Shown piece by piece: positions 51,516 through 59,593 of a stretch of 64,000 bases of DNA. The DNA comes from Sphaerisporangium rhizosphaerae (GTDB lineage Bacteria > Actinomycetota > Actinomycetes > Streptosporangiales > Streptosporangiaceae). The position numbers were made by a program, and so were the translations under genes. The notes below the pieces were generated by a model. That model was given only the letters and a program-made list of their open reading frames with translations. It made no database searches and was not told where the DNA came from. The DNA lies in contig NZ_JBHTCG010000022.1 of the NCBI RefSeq assembly GCF_042665155.1, positions 79,894 through 143,893 of the forward strand, written 5' to 3'. Every line of letters begins with the position of its first letter. The first letter of the stretch is position 1.

Positions 51516-54500
51516 CTCCTCGCTCGGGCGGTTCGCCACCGCCAGGCCGCTTGCCACAACTCCCGCGAGGGCGACGTACGCCCTGCGTCCCGAGGCCCGC
51601 AGATGCGCGAGCTGGACCGGGCCGGCGTGCCCGGGGGCCAGTTCGTCCTCCCACGGGACGCGGACGATGGCGCGGCAGCGGCCGCGGGCCACCGCCTCCG
51701 CCTGCTCCACCCCGGCCATGCTCCGCCGGCTCACGCCGTTGATCACCATGACCGCGCGCCGGCGCAACTCGGTGGAGCCGTGCCCGTCGAGCCAGTCGAA
51801 GGTCATCGCGACCGCGTCCGGCGCGTCCTCGCTGGCGGGGGCCACCAGCACGAGCTGGTCGGCGTGGGCGAGCATGCGCGCCGCCATCGAGGCGGCCGGG
51901 TCGACGATGATCAGCCTGTAGTGGCGGTCCAGCACGCGCATGGCGTGCGCGAGACGCTCGTCGGAGAACAACCCGCGGTCGGCGAGCCGCCGGGCCGCGG
52001 CCGCGTCGGAGTCGGAGCCGACGACCTCCAGGCCCGACTCGCTGCGCGTCGTGTACGCCCGCATGCTCAGGTAACCGCTCACACCGTCGAGCCCGGCCAG
52101 AAGCGAGGTCAGCGTCTCGGGCGAGTCGGTGGCGATGCGGCCGGTCAGCGTGTGGTCGCCGGTGTTGGCGTCCACCGCGACCACGCGGTCCTCGCGGTAG
52201 CGGGCCAGGGTGTGGCCGAGCATCAGCGTGGTCGTGGTCTGCCCCGCACCGCCCGTGCAGCCGAGGACGACGACGCGGCGGCTGCCCGCGAGCGTCGTGC
52301 GGGCCCTGGCCTCGTCCATCTCGATGCCGTCGTTGCGGTTCGGGCCGCCGCCGCCGACCACCACCTGGGCCAGCCGTCGCCAGCCGCCCGACTGGTCGCG
52401 CCCGACGACGGACTCGACGCGACGGACGCGCGGCTCGTCTCCCGGACGGGGCACGGGCACGGGGACCGACGGCGCCGCCGGGTCGGCGGGCGCGCCCGGA
52501 CCCGTGGGCACGGCGCGGATGGACAGCGGCGGCGCCGCCTGCTCGCGCGCGGCCGGCCGCGCCGGAACCCGCGGCACGGCGGTCCTCGGAGCCTCGGCCC
52601 CGACGCCCTCGGCCCCGACGCCCTCGGCCCCACGACCGCCCGCCCCCTCGGACGGGCGCGGCTCGGAAGCGGGGCTCTGGGACGGACGCTCCGAAGCGAG
52701 GGCCCGGGAGGGGCGCGGCTCGGAGGCGGGGGTCTCGAAGGGGGGAGTCTCGGAGGGGCGGGTGCGGGAGACCGGCCAGACCGTTCGGGACTCGGGCAGC
52801 CGGTACTGCGGGGCGGCGGCACGAGGCGGCTGCCCCTTGCGGTGCTGCTCGCGGACGTCGGTCTCCCCGGCACCGGCCCGCGTACCGGCCACCGGCTCGC
52901 CCTGGCTCGGCTCCGCCCCAGGACGCCCGGTCCCGGCGGTCCCGGCGACGCCGGCGGGCCCTGCGACGCGCGAAACGTCCGGAGCACCCGCCGTACCCGC
53001 CGCGGCGGCAGTGGCCTCCCTACCTGCCGCGGGCGCCGTATCCGCCGTACCCGCTGCGGGCGCCGTATCCGCCGTGCCTGCCGCAGGGAGCGAACCGGCC
53101 GTGGGCGCCGCACCAGCCGAGGACGGCGTGCCCGTCGTGGGCGCCGTGCCAGCCGAGGACGGCGTACTCGCCGTGGGCGCCGCACCAGCCGTGGGTGACG
53201 TATTTGTCGTGCTTGTCGTGTCTGCCGGGCTTGCCGTGACGGCCGGATCCGGGGCAGGGGCGCCTGGGACGGGAATGCCCCCGGCAGGGATGCCGAGGCG
53301 ACCGATACCCGAGGCAGGGGTGCTGCCGGGGACGCTGGTCGTGCCGCGGCTTTCCGCGGAGGCCGCGAGCCGGCGCAGGCGGCGCAGCGCCTCGGTGCCT
53401 ATGGGCGGCGGGGTGGCCGAGATGCCCTGGCCCAGGGCGGGAGTCGCCTCCGCCTTCGCGCCGGACCGCTCCGGCGTCCCGGCGGCACGGTCCCGCGAGA
53501 CCTCTTGCCGCTCGGAGGCAGGGTCACGCGACAGGCCCTGGTGCTCGGGAGCAGGGTCACGCGAGACCCCTTGCCGCTCGGAGGCACGCTCACGTGACAG
53601 GCCTCGTTCCTCGGCGACGCGGTCACCGGACGGGCCCTGCGCTTCGAGGGCGCGGTCGCGTGAGAGGCCCTGCGCCTCGGTGACCCGGTCGCGTGAGAGG
53701 CCCTGTTCGGGAGCGGGGCGGCCCGGCGAGGGCAGGCGCGGGACGACGAGCCGGTCAGGGGCCGGATCGCGGCGGACGACGACGCGATCAGGGGTGGAGA
53801 CGCGAGGCCGTGAAGGACCGGCCGGAGCCTCGGAGCCGGCCGGGGTGAGGCCGGAGACCGGCGTCGCCGAGCCGATGACCGGTGTGGCAGGGCCGATGGC
53901 GGACCCGGGAGCGGACGTCGCGGGGCCGATGGCCGGTGTCGCGCGGCCGATGCCGGACCCCGGAGCGGAGGTCGCGGGGCCGATGGCCGGTGTCGCGCGG
54001 CTGATGCCGGACCCCGGAACGGACGTCGCGGGACCGATGGCGGGCGTGGCCGGGGTGGGTGTCGCGGGGCCGGTCGCCCGGGTCGCGGGGTCCTGGACGG
54101 GGGGTGCGATGGCGGGGAGGGCCGCAGCGGGTTGGGCGGCGGCTGTTCCCTGGGTGACGCGAGGGCGTTCGGCCTGGCGGGCAGGGGGCTCGGCGGCCGG
54201 CAGCGAGGTCACGGCCGCCGCGGCGGCGGCCACGGCCGGGCGCACCTCGCCCGGGCGTGCCTTGATGGAGGGGACCTGCCGTGCCGGGGCCCAGGAGGGG
54301 ACGGCCCGCTTGCGGGGGGCGGTGTGCTTGGGCTTGGCGCGGGCGCCGCGCCGGGACCTGGAGGCGGACTTCGCGGTCTCGGCCGAGGCCAGGAGCGCGG
54401 CCTGCGGAGCCGACCGCCAGACCTTGGCGGTGAAGGTGATCTCGTCGGGCTCGTCGGCCGGCGCCAGGCGGCACCAGGTCTTCGGCTCGCCGAAGTAGCG

Positions 54501-54773
54501 GAGCTGGGACTGGAGCAGTTCGTTGAGCCGCTTGCTCTCGATCACCGGCCGGGTGGACAGCCACGTCACGATGCCCGGAGGCACCAGGTACAGCACGTGC
54601 CAGGGCATCTCCATGGGGACCTGGAGAAGGCGCAGGAGCACCGACCAGGGGACAAGCACGCCCAAGAACACACCGATCCAGACGATCGGAAGCGGCATCG
54701 GCAGCCGAAGGTCGTACAGCTTGTAGAGCCGCTTCTCAATGCGCCAGATATTGGTATAGGTAGGCAGGTCCAC
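51501..54773 (-). CDS. TcpE-like membrane domain fused to a MinD/ParA-like ATPase
   Basis: A 1090-residue fusion. Residues 1-100 (IWRIEKRLYKLYDLRLP, two helices at about 27-46 and 54-70, then STRPVIESKRLNELLQS) match TcpE-type conjugal-transfer membrane proteins. A disordered region of about 700 residues follows, with several repeat types: GPATSAPGSGI, LSRDRA-x-E-x-QG and Ala/Thr/Gly-rich units. Residues about 830-1090 are a MinD-like ATPase: deviant Walker A GCTGGAGQTT (838-847) with Gln where Lys is expected, VVAVDANTG, and IIVDPAAS. The Lys-to-Gln change may alter nucleotide use. It probably organises or positions the secretion machine. Confidence 0.82.
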   Translation of the reverse strand: MDLPTYTNIWRIEKRLYKLYDLRLPMPLPIVWIGVFLGVLVPWSVLLRLLQVPMEMPWHVLYLVPPGIVTWLSTRPVIESKRLNELLQSQLRYFGEPKTWCRLAPADEPDEITFTAKVWRSAPQAALLASAETAKSASRSRRGARAKPKHTAPRKRAVPSWAPARQVPSIKARPGEVRPAVAAAAAAVTSLPAAEPPARQAERPRVTQGTAAAQPAAALPAIAPPVQDPATRATGPATPTPATPAIGPATSVPGSGISRATPAIGPATSAPGSGIGRATPAIGPATSAPGSAIGPATPVIGSATPVSGLTPAGSEAPAGPSRPRVSTPDRVVVRRDPAPDRLVVPRLPSPGRPAPEQGLSRDRVTEAQGLSRDRALEAQGPSGDRVAEERGLSRERASERQGVSRDPAPEHQGLSRDPASERQEVSRDRAAGTPERSGAKAEATPALGQGISATPPPIGTEALRRLRRLAASAESRGTTSVPGSTPASGIGRLGIPAGGIPVPGAPAPDPAVTASPADTTSTTNTSPTAGAAPTASTPSSAGTAPTTGTPSSAGAAPTAGSLPAAGTADTAPAAGTADTAPAAGREATAAAAGTAGAPDVSRVAGPAGVAGTAGTGRPGAEPSQGEPVAGTRAGAGETDVREQHRKGQPPRAAAPQYRLPESRTVWPVSRTRPSETPPFETPASEPRPSRALASERPSQSPASEPRPSEGAGGRGAEGVGAEGVGAEAPRTAVPRVPARPAAREQAAPPLSIRAVPTGPGAPADPAAPSVPVPVPRPGDEPRVRRVESVVGRDQSGGWRRLAQVVVGGGGPNRNDGIEMDEARARTTLAGSRRVVVLGCTGGAGQTTTTLMLGHTLARYREDRVVAVDANTGDHTLTGRIATDSPETLTSLLAGLDGVSGYLSMRAYTTRSESGLEVVGSDSDAAAARRLADRGLFSDERLAHAMRVLDRHYRLIIVDPAASMAARMLAHADQLVLVAPASEDAPDAVAMTFDWLDGHGSTELRRRAVMVINGVSRRSMAGVEQAEAVARGRCRAIVRVPWEDELAPGHAGPVQLAHLRASGRRAYVALAGVVASGLAVANRPSEEEVAQ

Positions 54774-54811
54774 CCGATCCTCCTCTCCCTGTCACGGCAA
54801 CCTGGTCGCGC

Positions 54812-55099
54812 TCATCTGATGCCGAGCGCTCCCGCGATCGCCCTGGCCGTCACCTCGATGACGTTGGGCACGTAGAAGATCACACCGATCGCGACCGCCA
54901 GAATGATGAACTGGACGAATCTGGTGATCTCCCGCGTGAAGAGGAAGAAAATGGCGACGACGGAGACCACGACGAGGAACAGCGGGGCGAAGAACCTCCG
55001 GAGGAAGTCCGCGAGCCCCGCGGTGTTCACGCCGCCGGTCGGTGGCGCCGACGGCGTCATGACCTCCAGCGCGTTCTCCACGATCATTTTCACTATCAA
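54812..55099 (-). CDS. TcpD-like small membrane protein
   Basis: A 95-residue protein with two hydrophobic helices (FFAPLFLVVVSVVAIFFLF, about 36-54, and FVQFIILAVAIGVIFYVP, about 61-78) and a short basic connection. Size, topology and position between the TcpC- and TcpE-like genes match TcpD-type conjugal-transfer proteins. It starts 105 bp after the TcpC-like stop and ends 38 bp before the TcpE-MinD gene. Confidence 0.78.
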   Translation of the reverse strand: MIVKMIVENALEVMTPSAPPTGGVNTAGLADFLRRFFAPLFLVVVSVVAIFFLFTREITRFVQFIILAVAIGVIFYVPNVIEVTARAIAGALGIR

Positions 55100-55204
55100 C
55101 TCTGGTCCTCCTGCTCATGGTCGCGCTCGCCGGTCGGCCGACCCGCTGGGGATCGTCGCGCTCCCTTGGCCGCTCCCTCGCCGCCTCTCATAGCCGCCGC
55201 GGTC

Positions 55205-56230
55205 TCATTCAACGGTCCGCGTCCCGCCGCGAATGTCCTTGACGTACCAGTTGCCGCCTTGCTTGACCACCGTGAGCCGGTAGGCCTGGTCAAGCGCGCC
55301 GGTGCCTCCGGCCTGGTCGCCCGAGGTGGCGGCCGGAGACGGCGCCGCGCCCTGGGCGAACGTCCACTTGACCACGGCGGTGATCTCGCGGGTGGCGCCG
55401 CCCGGAGGAGCGCTGACGCTCTTCAGCTCGGCCAGCGTGACCTTTCCGTCGAAACCGTCGAGCGTCTCGCCTTGGACGACATAACGCTGCAACTGGGTCG
55501 GATCGCCGGCCGCATAGGCCTTGAAGAAGTTCTCGAGTTGCGGTCGCAGCTCGTTTTCCGCGGTGTCGTCGTGGTCGGCCTGCGGAAGCTGGGGCAGGTT
55601 CGCCGGGCCGCCCGCGGGCATCAGCCCCGGTTGACCGGAGACGACGAACTTGCCCTCGGAGTAGTAGACCGGGACCGAGAGCTTCCAGCGCTGCGCGCCG
55701 GACTGGGCGAAAAGCGTCACAACCGCATTTTGCGCGTCACTCACTTCAATGCCAGAAAGCTGGAAATTACCGGCGGACATTCGCCCCACACCGTCCCAGC
55801 CGAATTGAGTGTCCGCCCCTACCGGAAGAAAAGGCTTCAATCGCTCGGCCCGGTCGTCGGGCTTGGCGGCGTCGTAATTCAAATACGCGAGCGCGAACTG
55901 GCTGGCGAACGCGGCGGCGTCGGCCTCCGGGAAGCCCGTGCCCGTGGGCGCGGCCGGCGCGCCGGTGGGCTGGTCACCCTGAGTGATGCGCTCGATGGGC
56001 GCGCGGACGCCGTTGACGACGATCACGATGATCAACGCCCACAGCACCGCTCTGCCCGTCCACACGAGCCAGCGCCCGCCCCCACCGGACCACCCGCCAC
56101 GGCGTGGCGCGCTGCGTCCGCGACCCGGCACGGGGTCAAGGTCCGGGTCGTAGGGCGAGGGAGGGTACGTCGAATGCTCGGGTTCGCCAGCGGTCCGCGG
56201 ACCGTGCTGGACGTTTGACCTGCGAGCCAT
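55205..56230 (-). CDS. TcpC-like conjugal-transfer/secretion protein
   Basis: A 341-residue bitopic protein. The cytoplasmic N-terminal ~55 residues are Pro/Arg/Gly-rich. One helix (AVLWALIIVIVVNGV, about 61-76) precedes two NTF2-like extracytoplasmic domains: the first about 95-200 (AAAFASQFALAYLNYD...VVTLFAQSG) and the second about 235-335 (LENFFKAYAAGDPTQLQRYV...YRLTVVKQGGNWYVKDI). This architecture is that of TcpC of clostridial pCW3 and Orf13 of Tn916. The ATG at 56230 has GGAGG five bases upstream; a GTG at 56233 is less likely. First gene of the minus-strand secretion-like operon. Confidence 0.88.
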   Translation of the reverse strand: MARRSNVQHGPRTAGEPEHSTYPPSPYDPDLDPVPGRGRSAPRRGGWSGGGGRWLVWTGRAVLWALIIVIVVNGVRAPIERITQGDQPTGAPAAPTGTGFPEADAAAFASQFALAYLNYDAAKPDDRAERLKPFLPVGADTQFGWDGVGRMSAGNFQLSGIEVSDAQNAVVTLFAQSGAQRWKLSVPVYYSEGKFVVSGQPGLMPAGGPANLPQLPQADHDDTAENELRPQLENFFKAYAAGDPTQLQRYVVQGETLDGFDGKVTLAELKSVSAPPGGATREITAVVKWTFAQGAAPSPAATSGDQAGGTGALDQAYRLTVVKQGGNWYVKDIRGGTRTVE

Positions 56231-56849
56231 CACGCCTCCGCTCGCGCCGATCCCCCCGGCTGGCGCGGTGTCGTCTTACTATCGATCCTGTTATCCATGG
56301 TGAAGTATTCACTTTAGCGGCCCCACCAATTGTTCCAGGAAAGCCACGCCCATGGTGCAGGCATCGCCGTAGCAGACCAAGTCGGTCTTCCTCCGGTATC
56401 AGGAACGCCACTACCGAGTTCACGCAGGACAGAGTGCCCTTGTTCGTCCGCGAGCCTGGACTCACCTCCCCGACGAGATTCGCATTAAGGACAAAGCTCG
56501 CACCTGACAAGAAACCACCGTGAACCGGACATGCTGTGGAGGCATAACCGCTGCTCAGGCAGATGATGGGATCGCGTTCGCCGATCCATGGGGAGGTCGC
56601 GAAGTGCCCGCACGCACTGCCTCCCTTCCGCCAGGCCGCCCGCGCGGTCGGGCGCGCGGCGGCACGTACACGGCCGGCGGCCCCGGCGGAGCGCATGACC
56701 GACCCAAACACTGGAGAGTACGCGGGGCGCGCCGCCCTGCCGATCACCTGACGGCCACGCCTTACTATCCGCAGGTCACAGGCTCACGCACCGTCAGGCG
56801 CGTTTCGTGATGGGTGACGGCCGCACGGCCGATCCCGCTGCGTCGCACT
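56231..56849. other. 619-bp divergent intergenic region, no gene
   Basis: Separates the secretion-like operon (leftward) from the kinase gene (rightward). It is clearly less GC-rich than its neighbours in 56280-56560. A minus-strand reading frame across it has a third-base composition unlike native genes, so I treat it as non-coding. It must hold both promoters, and a palindrome at 56300-56312 is listed separately. Confidence 0.6.
56300..56312. promoter_or_regulatory. Palindrome upstream of the secretion-like operon
   Basis: GTGAA-N3-TTCAC, a perfect short inverted repeat about 70 bp upstream of the TcpC-like ATG, inside an AT-rich stretch that also contains a plausible -10 (TAGTAA on the minus strand, around 56275-56280). 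Candidate operator or promoter element. Confidence 0.35.
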
Positions 56850-58451
56850 ATGTTGCCCTCTGTGGATACGCCATCCCCTCGCTTCCTCGTCGGGCGCTAT
56901 CGGCTCATCTCCCTCCTCGGCAAGGGAGGCATGGGAACCGTCTGGCTGGCCTCCGACGACCTGCTGCGCCAGCACGTCGCCATCAAAGAGGTGCGGCTGC
57001 CGCCCGACCTGGACGAGGGCACGCGCGCCGAACTGCGCGAGCGCACCTTGCGCGAGGCCCGGGCGGCGGCCCGGCTGCGCGCTCACCCTTCGATCGTCAC
57101 CGTGCACGACATCGTCATCGACGACGAGCGGCCCTGGATCGTCATGGAACTGGTCCAGGGCCGCTCGCTTCACCAGTTGATCCGCGATCACGGCCCGCTG
57201 CCCCCGCAGCGGGTCGCCGAAATCGGGCTGCGCCTGCTCGACGCCCTCGGCGCCGCCCACAGCTCCGGCGTCCTCCATCGGGACCTCAAGCCGGCCAACA
57301 TCCTGATCACCGACGAGGGCCGGGTCGTACTCACCGACTTCGGCATCGCCACCCTGTCCGGAGACCCGTCTCTCACCCAGAGCGGCATGCTGACCGGCTC
57401 ACCGGGGTTCATCGCCCCCGAGCGGCTCAGGGGCGAGGTCGACGGGCCGGCGTCCGATCTCTGGGCGCTCGGCGCCACTCTGTTCACCGCGGTCGAGGGC
57501 CATGCTCCCTACTCGCGGGAGAATCCGACGGCCGTGCTCGCCGCCGTGCTCATGCAGGAACCCCATCCGATGAGGCGAGCCGGGCCCCTCATGCCCGTTC
57601 TGGCCGGCCTGCTCGAAAAGGATCCCGCTCGGCGGGCCACCGGCGACCAGGCGGTCCGGCAGCTACGGCCCGTCGCGGCCGGCGCCGCGCCACCGCCCAT
57701 GCGCCTCCCCAGGCCCGGCGGTCCGCCTCACGGAATCCCGGCAGGCCCGGCGATGCCTTACGGGCAGGGCAGCGGCTTCCCGACCACCCAACCCTCTTCG
57801 AGCTCCGTGCCACCCCGACGGCCGACGCCGCGCGGCAGGTCGGTACTTCTCGGATCGATACTCGCGGTGGTCATGGTCACCGCGGCCGGGGTCGCGACCC
57901 GCGGCGTGTGGCTGAAGACGCCGACGACGACGCCGAGAGGAAACACCGCCGCGCCAAAGAGCTCCGCGGCGCGCTCGTCCCCGGTCCAGGCCGAGAAGGG
58001 CCTGTACAAAGGAGACCCGGAGGCCTGCTCGCTGCTGACCGCCCAGCAGGCCGGGCGGCTCCTCGGCACTCCGGTGAAACGCCAGTTCCAGACCCACGGT
58101 TCCTGCATGTGGATAAGGGAGGACATCGGGGTCTTCGTCAATCTGACGCTGATCCGCTCGGCGACATCGGACTTCGCCCACTCGTTCTTCGCCGCCACGC
58201 GCACCAGCATGGCGGAGGAGCCGAGAAGGAACCCTGGGACGCGGGTCCGCCAGGGACCGCCCGTGGGCGACGAGGCCTTCAGCTACACCCGAGGCGAGGT
58301 CATCGTCAGCACCCACATCTACCGGACGCAGGTCCTCTTCCGTAAGGACAACATGACGGCCGTCGTGTACCTCACGCTGCGCACGCCCGGGTACCGCCGT
58401 CCCGACCTGGCCGCGACGTGGGTGGCGGACAACCTGGAGTCATATCGATGA
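56850..58451 (+). CDS. Membrane Ser/Thr protein kinase (PknB-like) with extracytoplasmic domain
   Basis: A 533-residue receptor-type kinase. The kinase domain (about 17-275) has the glycine loop GKGGMGTV (24-31), Lys46 (AIKEV), the catalytic loop HRDLKPAN (Asp145), DFG (163-165) and APERL. A Pro-rich juxtamembrane segment leads to one helix (SVLLGSILAVVMVTAAGV, about 331-348). An extracytoplasmic domain of about 170 residues with paired cysteines (ACSLLTAQQAGRLLG...SCMWI) resembles DUF3558-like lipoprotein domains. A GTG four codons downstream is an alternative start. Divergent from the secretion-like operon; its stop abuts the ychF stop. Confidence 0.93.
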   Translation: MLPSVDTPSPRFLVGRYRLISLLGKGGMGTVWLASDDLLRQHVAIKEVRLPPDLDEGTRAELRERTLREARAAARLRAHPSIVTVHDIVIDDERPWIVMELVQGRSLHQLIRDHGPLPPQRVAEIGLRLLDALGAAHSSGVLHRDLKPANILITDEGRVVLTDFGIATLSGDPSLTQSGMLTGSPGFIAPERLRGEVDGPASDLWALGATLFTAVEGHAPYSRENPTAVLAAVLMQEPHPMRRAGPLMPVLAGLLEKDPARRATGDQAVRQLRPVAAGAAPPPMRLPRPGGPPHGIPAGPAMPYGQGSGFPTTQPSSSSVPPRRPTPRGRSVLLGSILAVVMVTAAGVATRGVWLKTPTTTPRGNTAAPKSSAARSSPVQAEKGLYKGDPEACSLLTAQQAGRLLGTPVKRQFQTHGSCMWIREDIGVFVNLTLIRSATSDFAHSFFAATRTSMAEEPRRNPGTRVRQGPPVGDEAFSYTRGEVIVSTHIYRTQVLFRKDNMTAVVYLTLRTPGYRRPDLAATWVADNLESYR

Positions 58452-59528
58452 CTACACGTTGAAGCGGAACTCCACCACGTCGCCGTCGCGCATGACGTAG
58501 TCCTTGCCCTCGATGCGGGCCTTGCCCGCCGAGCGGGCGGCGGGCATCGAGCCGGCCTCGACCAGGTCGTCGAAGGAGATGACCTCGGCCTTGATGAACC
58601 CGCGCTGGAAGTCGGTGTGGATGACCCCGGCGGCCTCCGGGGCCGTGGCGCCCTTGCGGATCGTCCAGGCCCGGGTCTCCTTCGGCCCTGCCGTCAGGTA
58701 AGTCTGCAGGCCGAGCGTCTCGAAGCCCACGCGGGCGAGCTGGGTGAGGCCCGACTCCTCCTGGCCCACCGACTGCAGCAGTTCGAGTGCCTCGTCGTCG
58801 GGCAGCTCGACCAGCTCGGACTCGATCTTGGCGTCCAGGAACACCGCCTCGGCCGGGGCCACCACCTGCGACAGGCGGGCGCGCAGCCCCTCGTCGGCGA
58901 GTTCGTCGGAGTCGAGGTTGAACACGTACAGGAACGGCTTGGCCGTCAGCAGGTGCAGCTCGCGCAGGTCGGTGAGGTCCATGCCGGAGGCGTACAGCGT
59001 CGTGCCGCCGTCCAGGACCTTGGAGGCGGCCTCGGCGGCCTCCAGGACGGCCTTGCGGTCTTTGTTGGTCCGCGACTCCTTGGTGAGCCGCGGCAGGGCC
59101 TTCTCGATGGTCTGCAGGTCGGCCAGGATGAGCTCGGTGTTGATCGTCTCGATGTCGCGGCTCGGGGAGATGTCGCCGTCGACGTGCGTGACGTCGGGGT
59201 CGGTGAAGACCCGGATCACCTGGCAGATCGCGTCGGTCTCGCGGATGTTGGCCAGGAACTGGTTGCCCCGCCCCTGCCCGACCGACGCGCCCTTGACCAG
59301 GCCCGCGATGTCGACGAACTCGACCTTCGCCGGGATGATCTTGGCGGAGGAGTAGATCTCGGCCAGTGCGGCCAGCCGGGAGTCCGGCACGCCGACGATG
59401 CCCACGTTGGGCTCGATCGTGGCGAACGGGTAGTTCGCCGCGAGGGCGTTGCCGCTCTTGGTCAGCGCGTTGAAAAGCGTGGACTTGCCGACGTTGGGCA
59501 GGCCGACGATGCCGATGCTCAAGCTCAC
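58452..59528 (-). CDS. ychF: Redox-regulated ATPase YchF (OLA1 family)
   Basis: A 358-residue universally conserved Obg-like ATPase that binds ribosomes and prefers ATP. The P-loop GLPNVGKST is at 8-16, the switch sequence VDIAGLVKGAS about 69-79, and the unusual nucleotide-specificity region is in FNLDSDEL. The C-terminal TGS-like domain ends GKDYVMRDGDVVEFRFNV, the standard YchF terminus. Convergent and immediately adjacent (no gap between stops) to the kinase gene, and divergent from rmuC. Confidence 0.97.
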   Translation of the reverse strand: MSLSIGIVGLPNVGKSTLFNALTKSGNALAANYPFATIEPNVGIVGVPDSRLAALAEIYSSAKIIPAKVEFVDIAGLVKGASVGQGRGNQFLANIRETDAICQVIRVFTDPDVTHVDGDISPSRDIETINTELILADLQTIEKALPRLTKESRTNKDRKAVLEAAEAASKVLDGGTTLYASGMDLTDLRELHLLTAKPFLYVFNLDSDELADEGLRARLSQVVAPAEAVFLDAKIESELVELPDDEALELLQSVGQEESGLTQLARVGFETLGLQTYLTAGPKETRAWTIRKGATAPEAAGVIHTDFQRGFIKAEVISFDDLVEAGSMPAARSAGKARIEGKDYVMRDGDVVEFRFNV

Positions 59529-59593
59529 GTTCGCCGAGTTTACGGTGCCCCGGCGCCGTTCCTGACACCCGTGGGGGCGATGAGCCTGGAATC

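Noticed and set aside
44433..56230. Interpretation of the secretion-like locus as a complete integrative conjugative element
   Set aside because: No integrase, relaxase, coupling ATPase, replication gene or attachment repeats seen in the window, and flanking genes are core chromosomal.
56136..56747. Minus-strand reading frame of about 200 codons in the divergent region before the kinase gene
   Set aside because: Third-base composition is far less GC-biased than real genes here, there is no family resemblance, and it overlaps the TcpC-like gene start and both promoters.
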